Shown here in pieces: positions 21,289-32,500 of a stretch of 64,000 bases of DNA (position 1 is the first letter of the stretch; every line of letters starts with the position of its first letter). Made by a program: the position numbers and the translations under genes. The DNA lies in contig CM040447.1 in the NCBI GenBank assembly GCA_022749755.1, positions 4,610,545 to 4,674,544 of the forward strand, in the 5' to 3' direction. The notes beneath the pieces were generated by a model. The model was not told where the DNA came from, made no database searches, and worked only from the letters and a program-made list of their open reading frames with translations. This stretch comes from Azadirachta indica. Taxonomy: Eukaryota > Streptophyta > Magnoliopsida > Sapindales > Meliaceae.

Positions 21289-21942
21289 TACCTAATGGAT
21301 ATATATATATATATATATAAAATCTCCAAGCATAAGCTTATAGAGATTTTATTTAAATACAAATTTTGCCAAAAAGGATTGCCAAAGCATGTTTGGAACA
21401 TGATCATAAATAAAATAAAGAAAAATGGCAAAAAAAGCCCAAAATCGCCCTATGTTAAAGGAAAAATAGCACCAATAAAACCCATCAAGATAGCAGCATT
21501 AAACTAGCCAGACAAAAATAATCCGTTAACCACAGTGGAATCCTAGCAGCAAAAATATAGCATAGCAGTAGCATAGAAACAGGAAAGAAAACAGGAAGGC
21601 TGTAAACAGCAAAGCAGCAAGGGAAAGCAGCAAGGCAAACAGCAAGGCAGCACTCCCAGAAGCAGCAACTTGCCGAAACAGCAGCAGCAAAGCCAAAAAA
21701 AAATTTCTCCAAAACAGAACGGCAGCAAATTGTAGTTATATATGAATAGAAAAGTGCAGCAAGAAACCAGCCAAGGGAACATGACAGCGAGTTGCAGCAG
21801 ACGGTACAGCTTCCACCAGCAACTAACAGCATAGGTTGTATAAGAATCCCACCAATGGTTAAGAGAACCTAAAACTAGGAAAGCCATAAGCGTTCTTTGT
21901 AAGCAGACTATGAACAGAGGAAGGCAACTACCTAATGGATAT
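21289..21942. mobile_element. CAGCA-rich insertion bounded by a 14-bp direct repeat
   Basis: The words TACCTAATGGATAT at 21289-21302 and at 21929-21942 are identical and enclose about 630 bp whose composition differs from both flanks. The interior from 21540 to 21700 is dense in AGCAGCAA/AACAGCAAGG words. The 14-bp identical flanks look like a target-site duplication of a non-LTR retroelement or SINE-like insertion. I see no poly-A tail at the right end, no pol III boxes and no coding frame with a family signature. The element type is unresolved. Confidence 0.5.
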
Positions 21943-21991
21943 CTTATACAAAGTATTATGTAGCAAATTAAACAAAGTATTGTAAGAAACA

Positions 21992-23797
21992 CTAGCAAGA
22001 AGTACCTAACCGATAGTCCATTCGAATATTAGGGATGTGAGCTATTTTCGGCCATTCCATACCCTTGTTTTTTTCACATCTTTCTTCTTAAGTGAGGACA
22101 CCCGAAAAGATCCGATTGTTTCATTCGCATTCTTTATGGCAGCTAAGAAATCAATCTCAGGCTTACTGTAATATCATTTCCACGAGAGAAGAGACTCTTC
22201 GCAGCAACTCCGGTAGAAATTCTAAATCTTTAATATACTGGAGATAGAGAGACTTTAAGTTGGGGAGAGCAGAAACAGAAATGGCGGAATAAGATGTTCA
22301 GCGTTGTTGCATCTGCACCTGCATCTGCATAATTCTTCGTCTTCATCTTTATTGTCTGTTGCAGTATCTTCGTGTTCGAATCATACAAAACGATTTCTTC
22401 CAGCTGAGTTGGATACAACGGCATGCAAGTCAACTCAGGGCAACCCCTTAACTTTTGATTTTTTATTGTCGTAACCAAGAAACCCTTGTGTCATCCAAAG
22501 TTGAATCAAACTCTACTTCTCAAATATATAATCTATAGGAAATAATGACAAGTAGCCAAAGTATTGTTTCAATTACTGGAAAAGATGATCATAACTGAGC
22601 TTTTAAGTATCGGTAAGAAGTCACTTTTTTCTTCATCAATTTCTGATAATTCAGTATCTCTAAAACTCAACCAATCTTCTTTGTTTTTACAATAGAGTGC
22701 TGCTAGGGGACTCCAACTCGCTTTGCTATTATGTCCTTTCCAGTTGCTGTAAGTCTCGAATCTTTTCATTCTTTCCCCTGTATAAATGTAACTTTCGTAA
22801 ACAAAGACCAAGACTTGTCATTAGTTAGCCCTTCCAAGACATAGATTAATGAAGGCCGGGACATAATACGAGCACTGTTTACTCCGAGCAGTTACTATTC
22901 TTTTACTTTCTTTTGCACTATTCTTTAACAAAGTTTTCAATTTGAGCCATTGGACAAGATTATCATTCTATATGTCATCTAAAACTAGAAGATATTTCTG
23001 CCTATCAATTCGTCTCCACAGTTCTTTCTGCGGACCATCCATTTCCAATGTCTACTGACTTTAAAATCTTTTCTACAATTATTTTCAGAGTAAAATTATT
23101 AGATACACACACCTATATTCTTAACTAAAAATAGTTGACCACCTCCTCAACATTATAAACAGATACAACAAGCGTGATTTTGCCTACACCTCCAATGCCG
23201 ACAATGGAAATTATAGATATGTTATTCTCTGTATGATCTCGAGTCCAGCAAAATTTCTATGATTGCATTTTTATCCTTTTCCCTCCCATTCATCACATTC
23301 AAAAGAATGTGTTTGCTCCTTTTCTAATTTATTATAGTTATTCACTCCTTTCTCGTTATTAGGGTTGAAATGGAGGAATTGCTCATCACTTTTAACACCA
23401 TCTGGTCTGTCCTTAATAGTCTTAACTCCGTGACCCATATCTTAAGACTATATACAATTTGGTTAGATTTGGAGAAGAAGATGCGTACCACCTTCACTAT
23501 CTTAAGACCACTCATCAACTCTGTCGGCTTGAGTGTAGAAATCATCAAGCAAATTATCAGCATCATAAACTGCATCCTTGATCCTTTGAAGTAAGACTAT
23601 CACAGCACCATGATTCTTCTTCGGGTTGAATTGCTCCTCAGCATCACGAAGAACGCAATGGATAGTCTGAACAGTGTGCCTCAGTTTGCAAATCTCATCT
23701 TTAACAGCACTATAGGGCCAATTGGATTTCTTGCAAAGCTATGGATCCCAATATTTCCAGAATTTCCTGTAGCATTAGTCATAATTCCTAAAGCCAT
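21992..23797 (-). pseudogene. CC-NB-ARC-LRR (Rx-type) disease-resistance gene relic
   Basis: Read on the minus strand, a coiled-coil N-terminus (LGSIALQEIQLA; KLRHTVQTIHCVLRDAEEQF; IKDAVYDADNLLDDFYTQ) lies at 23760-23530. It is followed by a P-loop (GIGGVGKITL, about 23190), the RNBS-A end (VCVSNNFTLKIIVEKILKSV), kinase-2 (KYLLVLDDI, about 22980) and RNBS-B (KRIVTARSK). The GxP-type segment and the DHL..LKQ segment follow near 22730 and 22560. Then the reading jumps to two or three C-terminal LRR pieces (CPELTCMPLYPTQLEEIVL; LPELLRRVSSL) and the family's usual tail (EWPKIAHIPNIRMD), ending in TAG at 21994-21992. At least four frame changes and several stops break it. The P-loop Thr is Ile, and most of the LRR domain is deleted near 22450. 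An intact gene would have been an intracellular immune receptor. Confidence 0.9.
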
Positions 23798-23799
23798 GT

Positions 23800-24676
23800 A
23801 TTAATTTGTAAACACAATTTATGCTTAATGAAATCAGTTTCAAGGGAAGCAAATAAAGAAAGGTTGTAAGATTCTAAAAGGAAATGATTAGTAATTGCTA
23901 AACTTAATAGATATATTTGTATCAGAGTGTAGTAGAAGACATATATACATAATCTTCCTAAGCATCAATTCGAGCATAGAGCAAATTAAGTAAGGAATAG
24001 CAACGCATCATCGATAATTAAGAAGGGATTACAATAATATTATTCTTTTCTTGCAAATATTAGAAGCATTTCCGCAACAAGAAGCGTCGAATTACTTTTC
24101 AGAGGTGTAAAGAAATCATTAGTTCAACTTTAGTTAAAGAATATATTATGCCAAGCATTAAGGAATTCCCAAAGTATAAATGAATAAAAGAAAATTAAAT
24201 AGAAAAAATAAAATTAAGCAAGTGTGCATGAAATTAAAGGATGGTTAGATGATGTAGAAATGCTACTTAAATTAAACGGAAAAAGTAAAAGCAGCTTATA
24301 CGATAAGAATAAACTCATCGTAGCCGCAGGTTCTTGATATCTTCAATTTCTCGAAGACCCCTGAAGCGTTCAGAGGTAGGTTTAGCTTTAGAACTTTAGA
24401 TGCATGCACTAGGAATTTTTTTCCTAAATGCATGTTTGTTATATTTATTCTTATATTTTTTTTTTTTTTTTATTTTGAATCAGATGTTAAAATTTTTTTT
24501 AAAACCTAATTAAAATATTAAAGAAAATAATATATATATTACTATGATTATTTTAAAAAATTTATTAATTTTTTTTAAAAATTGTTGTGTTAAAATTAAT
24601 TTTTTTTTAAAAATTTCATAATATTATCAAAAATTCTGTAAAATATAAAAAATATGTCTGATACTTTAAAGAGAGT
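23800..24676. other. Region upstream of the NLR relic, no gene seen
   Basis: AT-rich with a poly-T run at 24460-24473. About 70 bases near 24310-24380 are more GC-balanced, and on the minus strand read weakly LRR-like (GLREIEDIKNLRL). That is too little to call a second NLR fragment. Confidence 0.45.
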
Positions 24677-25084
24677 AAGGATATAAAAGTTCCTAAGGTT
24701 TGATGTATTGAATTTATTAGTCCCAATTATTTCAAAAATATTTATTAAAATTCTAATTTATTAAAAAGTAACAATTATACCTCTATTAATAATAGTTATT
24801 TAATAAAAATTAATATTAAATCTTTAAAATATGAGAAAATACAATATATTTATTTAAAATATATTAATAAAATAAATAATATTATTATTTTTAAGCATAT
24901 CAATAATATAACATTCATTAACATATTATAAATTTATATATTTTATAATCATAAGTATATAAAAATATATAGTTTTTATTTTATTTATTTTCTAAAATAC
25001 AATTAATGTTGAATTATTAATACGTTGTAAAGTAAAATTTATATTTATTTATAATATACTAATAAATATTAATTAACAATATAA

Positions 25085-25116
<32 letters not shown>

Positions 25117-27510
25117 ATTGAGAAAATGACATATTTCCCCCTGATATTTGGCATAATAAGTAAATACCCTCTAATATTTGAGAAAAGATAAATACCCCGG
25201 ACATTTGAATAAATAGGCAAATACCTCCCTTAATTTTTATTACCGTTAGTTGACTAGTTAATTTATTATCATTTATATCCCTAATTTTTTTATATAATAT
25301 CAATATGATATATATTTTATTTAGTTATACCATTTTAGTTCTTATTTTAATATTTTTTTTACAATATATTTTTTTTTAAATATAACAATTTAATTCTATA
25401 CTTAATATTTTTTTCACAATATACTCAAAACTAAATATATTTTTAATTTTTTATTTCAATAGAAAATTTGAAAAAAAAATAATGTTAAAAAATTTAAAAA
25501 ATGAGTTAAATTAAACTCATGTTAAAAAATTTATAACTTTTTTTTGCAATAAATTTGATATTTAATTGTTAAAAAAAGGGAAAATGATATATATCCCCTG
25601 ATTTTTGACCTAAAAAACAGTTACTCCCCTGACATTTAAGAAAAGATAGTTACCCCCTTAATGTTTAGATAAATAGGCAAATACTTCTCTTGACTTTTAT
25701 TACTGCTAGTTGACAAATTAGTTTATTATCATTTACATCTCTAGTCTTTTAGATAATAACAATATAATATATATTTTATTTATTTATAACACTTTAATTT
25801 TTATTTTAATATTTTTCACAACATAATTTTTTTAAATATAACAATGCAATCCTATACTTAATACTTTTTTCACAATATACTCAAAACTTAATATATTTTT
25901 AATTTGTTATTTCAATAGAAAATTTGAAAAAGAAAATATTATTAACAAAATTTAAACAATGAGTTAAATTAAACTCATGTTAAAATATTTATAACCTTTT
26001 TTTGTAATAAATTTGATATTTAATAATTAAAAAAAATTGAAACATATTTTAACATTTTATTCTTATATTAATATTTTTAATTAAAAGATTATATTAAATT
26101 TATTATATTTTCTTGAGAAAAATTATGAAAATATAAATAAAAAAGTAAAAAAAAAAAAGGAAAAATCTAGTATCATTTTGTTAATAAAATTAGTAATTAG
26201 ATATATTTTATATTCTTATTAACTAATATAATTTAATTTTAATTAAAAAATACAAAAGAAAAAATTTTTGATTATTTTTATGTATAATATTTTTTAATGT
26301 TTTATTTTTACATGTAATATATTTATTTAAAAAATTATGTTAAATTTATTATATTTTTTTAAAAAAAATATAATAAAGTTAAATAAAAATATAAATAATA
26401 AATAAACGATATGTATATATTACAAACAAAAAAATAATCAAAAATTATAATTTTTTTAACTTGTTATTTTTTATAAAAAAATTTTAAAAAATACAATTAT
26501 TAAAAAAATTCAAATAATGAGTTAAGTTACATTCATATACTCAAATATTTAAAATCTTTTTCTTTCACTTTTTAATAATAAATATTTAATTGTTAAAAAA
26601 TTTAATTGAAATATTTTTTAACATTTTATATATATTACAAATAAAAATAATGAAAAATTTGTTTTCTTCTATTTTTAATTAAAATTAAATTATATTGGTT
26701 AATAAAAATATAAAATATATTTAATTATTAATTTTATTAACAAATGATATAAAATTTTTTCTTTTTTTTTTATTTTTTATTTATATTTTCATATTTTTTT
26801 TAAGAAAATATAATAAATTTAATATAATCTTTTAAATAAAAATATTAATATAAGAATAAAATGTTAAAATACGTTTAAAAATTTTTTTAACAATTAAAAA
26901 TCAATTTATTAAAAAAAATTATAAACATTTTAAAATGAGTTTAATTTACCTCATTGTTTAAATTTTTTTTTTAATAATATTTTCTTTTTCAAATTTTCTA
27001 TTGAAATAACAAATTAAAAATGTATTTAATTTTGAGTATATTGTAAAAAAAATTAAGTATAGGACTAAATTATTATATTTAAAAATATTATATTGTAAAA
27101 AATATTAAAATAGGAAGTAAAGTGTTATAGGTAAATAAAATATATATATATTATTATTATATAAAAATTAGGGACACAAATGATAATAAAGTAACTGGTC
27201 AACTAACGGTAATAAAAATTAAGGAAGGTATCTGTCTATTTATCCAAATATGAGAGAATATTTGTCTTTTTTCAAACATCAGGGGAACATCTACTTATTA
27301 GGCTAAACATCAGGAGGGTATATATCATTTTTTCTATTATATTTATTTTAAGTTAAAAGTTTAAAAATATTCTTTTTAACTAACTACCATCAAATAGAGA
27401 TATAATCATTATTTTTTAATAAATTAGGATTTAAATGAATACTTTTAAAATTAGTAGAACTAATTAATCTAATAAGTCAAACCTTAAGAACTTCAAATTC
27501 TTTTCCCCTT
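24677..27510. mobile_element. Large composite foldback element: family B hairpin inside family-A ends
   Basis: The outer ends (24677-24790 and 27510-27365) are inverted family-A copies (AAAGTTCCTAAGGTTTGATG versus AAGTTCTTAAGGTTTGACTT on the other strand). Inside them is a long family-B foldback (25119-27345, listed separately). Between the outer and inner ends lie AT-rich spacers. The A-B-B-A arrangement is the same as at 19790-20870. No transposase or other coding region is visible. Confidence 0.65.
25119..27345. repeat. Long inverted repeat (family B), arms about 0.75 kb
   Basis: The right arm, read on the minus strand from 27345, starts with a AAAATGATATATACCCTCCT-like word and continues through TTATTACCGTTAGTTGACC, CAATATACTCAAAATTAAAT, TATTTCAATAGAAAATTTG and AACATTTTATTCTTATATTA. 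The left arm carries the same words in the same order starting at 25573, down to about 26300. The first part of the arm is also present as a direct copy at 25119-25570. Ends are made of staggered short repeats with CCCCTGA.ATTT cores. A transcript through this region could form a hairpin of several hundred base pairs. Confidence 0.75.
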
Positions 27511-28521
27511 TAAAAGATTGTACATATCAAAATATTAGTTTTTTAATTTTTAAATTTATAAAAAATAACTTAACACATATATTAAGATCTCTAAAAAAAA
27601 TAAACATATTATTTAAATTCAAATTTTCGACAAATTCATATTTTACCTATGTTTAGACTTCTACAAAGAAAACAAATGTCACCTTAGTATATTAAATGAT
27701 TAAGACTAATAATTATTCTAGTCGGTATAGAATGTGCCAAGCCTAAAATATATTTATATTATATTAATTGATAAAATGCATTAGAATGCATAAAAGAAAA
27801 TGAAAAAGAATGCATGTTCTCTCTTATTTTTGGTGAGTAATATATTTAAATAACTTTCCCTTTTTGGATAATATTAATTTCACGTGGGTATTTTTTTACA
27901 TAGCATAAAACTTCTATAAATGCTTCATTTTTCAAATCATATGAATTATTCAGTTTATTGTTGAAATTTTCTCTCAGAGAAATAGTCCAAGCTAGCATTA
28001 CTCTTCTACTAATGATGAAAGAGGACACCTTAATAACTCTTAACTTTACACATTTTCTTATATTATTTACATGCCGTTCAAATTTAAATACTTTCAATAA
28101 TTAAAATTACATGTAACACATGTAATTAATATATTGTAATTAATGCACATGTGAGATGAAATCTCAACAATTAAAAGTGTATAAATTCAACAGTTTATAA
28201 ATGATGTAAAAAAATACGTAAAGTTAAGAGATCATTGATTCTTCTCCATAACCAAAATATACAAAAATAACACTTTCCAAACGAGGGATATAAAAAGATA
28301 ATTAACTGAATTTTCTTACTTTTGCAGCTAAGCTAAGAAGACATCCCACAATGTTGTAAATTAGTGCATCTGCTGTACAATAATAATTTTCAATTCTTCT
28401 ATTGTAATTCCCAATTTTGTTGCAATAGATCCCAGAAAAGTGAAAAACTCAGATCCTATTGCCATTTATCTGTTCCCGAATTTGAAGAATGACAATGCAT
28501 AATCTATTTACTCTAATTCCT
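27511..28521. other. AT-rich intergenic DNA and 3' flank of the MnmG gene
   Basis: No coding region is recognised. The final 150-200 bases before 28522 are probably the 3' UTR of the minus-strand gene, because base composition rises there. No clear polyadenylation signal could be chosen. Confidence 0.5.
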
Positions 28522-29508
28522 TCAAGAACTGAAGGTTTCTATCAAAGTTTCTTCAGGGTTCTGATCAGATTCTACCGCAGCAGAAGTTAGCATTTGGTGC
28601 CTCCTTTGTTCCTGAGCTTCCCTTCGATTCGACTCAAGGATTATAAGGAGAGCAGTAATGTCAGCAGGGCTTACTCCACCAACTCTGCTTGCTTGACCGA
28701 TGGTTTGAGGCCTGACCTGAAAGCATCAAAATCTAATTGTATTAGACTGGGACCATAGTTTTGAAGAATCCTGAAGAATTGTGCACTCTGATAATGATGT
28801 AAATCAGGTTTTAGATCAAGCTCTCCAATTCTTCAAGGAACGGAAAATGTAGCTTCAACTGGAGTAAAATTCTTTGCGAAGTAAGGTAAAGTTTATTCCT
28901 CACAAATCCAAAGTGGTGTTTGAATATTTAGGAGAAATAGATTTTCGTAAACCAAAAACAGCTTGCACTACACACCTTGGAAAGTTTCTCACGTGCTTCC
29001 AGAGACAAAGTTGTCATCACATAGTAATCCAAGTCTGGTGGAAGCGGTTTATGTTGTTGATGGACCATCTACAAGTAAAGCACGAGGGTGGGAGATATAC
29101 ATGAAAAATAAGCAGAAGAAAAGAGCAACAGAACCCCACATGTATGATGTTGACATAAGCATTTGTGCCAACTAGGGAATAAAGTACCATAAACCATGAT
29201 AATATTGATTTGATTCACCCAATAAAATTGGTTACTTACCTGTTGAAGATGGCTTTGCTGGCGCAAAATGAAGCCCTCATATTTTATATCTATCTCTACA
29301 CAGTCTTTCTCTTGTCTACTTAGCATTTCATTTCCAAAACCATGCTTATCAAGTATTTCATATTGTATGTGTGGTTTCTTCAGTAGGCTCTCAAGTGTTG
29401 AAGAGTCCTTCACCGGCTGACCAGACAATTGAGTAACATCAGCAGCCAAATCTCCACCTGCAAATAAAATATGGAGCCCAATTAAAGTCGTGATTTGATT
29501 ATGAGGAA

Positions 29509-29585
<77 letters not shown>

Positions 29586-32500
29586 CGTGATGCCAATCAA
29601 TAACAATCAATAAGCAAGCATGCTTCAACAAGCTGAGTGCTGTTAGCTCATTTTCCTGATGAAGCAGGAAATTATTAACAAATAACTACACCAATAGAAT
29701 AATCATTCCCATCCACCTACTGTCTGTAGACTGTGTTTACTTCGTAAGTACGAATGAGGAAAGCAACAAACACCAGAAACTAACTTTCAAAAGTTATACA
29801 TTGCCACCCAGAAAGAGGACAATGAATAATACAAACCCGATATCCTGACAGTTTTCAGTCGCTTTTTTTCCTCTGCAACTCGAGCTTGCTTATCCTGGTA
29901 CATTTTCCAGCGCCTATCATCTATCAGCCCAATTTCACGTCCCAAAGGTGTGAGACGACTATCAGCATTATCAGCACGAAGAAGCAATCGATGTTCTGAG
30001 CGGCTACGAAAAAGAACAAGAATATAACGAGATGGGATTTTTGGATTAATATGATTAATAGTGATATATGCATGAGTCTTGTATTTAGCTTAAGGAATAC
30101 AAATTGTCAAGCAAGGGCAATCATAAAGTACCATTACGTTTGCAACACCACATGTAAACTAATAAACATACAAATTGATGTCATTATTCCATTTCTTTTA
30201 TTAGTAAACTTGAGATGACTTGTGGCTATTTGTTTCATCTGATAGTTGCAATTGGTAGTTTGTACTTTTATTAAAATTTGGACGTGAATCTTGGAATGAT
30301 TGATATAACATTCAAATGTTTTGACTTTTGTGAGAACGTCGAAGTTGTTTGTACATTCTCTCTGTTAAAAATGGACAACTTACTGGTTTCATTAGTTATA
30401 CTTCACTCACAAGCAAACAGTGAACATTGAAAATTTTCATAAGAGGGTATTTTTAAAATTTCTAACTTCAAGTCCACAGACTTCGTAAGAGAGAACGTTA
30501 GACAACATCAATAATTCTACAAAGCCTGAAAACATTTTGAACTGTTGGATCCATCCAAAGGCGAAAATCACATATTGAAGTTTGTTTAAATTTAGAAGTC
30601 CGGACCTGAGAACCACTATGTACATGTACATATATAGTCTGTCCTAGTAAGGGAAGAACAGTTGATAGCCAAATCAATAAACATGAATAATCATTAGACA
30701 TAGGAATAACATCTTTAGCCAATTACCTCGTCAACATACGGTAAGGCTCTCGAAGGTCCTTAGTGACCAGATCATCAATCAAAGTCCCAATATAACTACT
30801 CTCTCTCTCAAGAATGATTAGGGACTTGCCATCTGAATGTCTAGCGGCATTGATGCCTGAAATAATGCCCTAAAAAAGAGAATACACACATTTAAAACAA
30901 ATATCAGCAAAATAGCAAAACCTTCTTTCTTGCATGGTGGTAATCATTCTTTAAACACACTTAAATGCCAAATGAAGCAGTGATTGTAAATCCTCCATTA
31001 TTGTACATTATAATTACCTGTGCAGCAGCCTCTTCATAGCCAGTCGTTCCATTGATCTGACCAGAAAAGAAAAGTCCCTCAATTTTCTTTGTCATAAGAG
31101 ACCTAAAGCATTGATGAGCAGGCAAGTAATCATATTCTACAGCATAAGCAGGCCTTAACATCGAACAGTTTTCAAGTCCAGGCAAAGTTCTCAGGAGTGG
31201 TAACTGTAGTCTCTCAGGTAAACCAGTTGAGAACCCCTGTGACGAAAAAGAAATTATCACTACGGAAAAAAGCATAAATTTTGCAATACATATGAAACTG
31301 GCCCTAGTGATTCTGATTAAAGGAAAGAGAGAAATATGTAGGAAGCCAAGCATTCCACAACCAAAATACTCAAAAACTCTATTTAAATTTGAATAGCACA
31401 TAGATTTATATAGACTGTTGAAACTCTTCCCTTTCTACCATTATTATTAGGAATCAAAATTCTGAGAAGATAGAAGAAACCTAATAAAGACTGAAAAGAT
31501 TTGCTTCATACTGGTAAAATATATCTAGAACTCTTATACTTATAAAAGTCCCAAACTGGTAAAATTATGAAATTAGCCAGCAGTGCTCAAATTTCTGACA
31601 GTAGAATCAGAATACCCTCTCTTCCAGTGAAGAAATCCTTTCTTCATTCTTATATCTTTATTTTTTTTCCTCTTTTCCCTTTCTTTATTTCTAAACCAGT
31701 AGCCGAGGAAAAAGTATTAAATGGTACCAAACCTGCACATAAAGCTCAGGCACACTACGACCTTCTGGTTCAAGAAAAATTTGATGAGACTCTTTATCCT
31801 GAAACCTGACAATCTGAAAAAGAAAAATGTATATACAGAAATTAGTAACATTTAAAGGGAACAATATTATGCTTACTAAGTTTGAAAACATTCGAATAAA
31901 TAATGCCATGGAACTCAAAGAACCTCTTTCAAAATCCATGTTGAGAACATATCAAATTTCTAGAAACGGAAAGGAGAAAAAATCCAGAGAGTATCAGCGT
32001 ATTGGGATATCTTGTGGCAAAAGAAACTGAAAAATTTTCAACATGCATTAACATACAGTATGGACAATTATCCTCTCCATTAAACCAATGAATGGACATC
32101 CATAAAAGAAAAAAAAATCAAAAATGCCATCCGTTCTCTGAAACATTATGACTATAATTACAAGAAGAAACTGTACCAAGCATTTTTTTCAGGATGCTGG
32201 ATTGGTCATGCGCATGGAAAGGTGAAAACTTAATAGAGAGAAAAGAAACAGTTATAAGGCAAAATGAAGCAATTAATACAAACTGAAACAGCAAAAATAA
32301 GTCTCAAGTCACAGAAAACGTGGCTATATATAGTGATGGAATATTATGACTCCATAAAACTTAACCCACTGAACACATCACAACCAATTGAGGAATACCT
32401 TCAATGATACTTGGCATATGATGATATTAACCTTTAGATTAATATTGAAAAAGTATTATAAGAAAGATGCAGTGGGTAGCTTGTTTACAGAAAGGACCAC

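Noticed and set aside
21485..21998. Two long overlapping Cys/Leu-rich minus-strand open frames as membrane proteins
   Set aside because: They are the antisense of a CAGCA-rich repeat (AGC read as GCT gives Leu/Cys/Ala runs), not a gene.
24300..24390. Second NLR (LRR) fragment on the minus strand
   Set aside because: Only about 20 residues look LRR-like and no other NLR motif is nearby; chance cannot be excluded.
29069..29596. 175-codon minus-strand frame as an independent protein
   Set aside because: It is MnmG exon 11 (29240-29457) read through into both introns, including translation of the CT/TA microsatellite.
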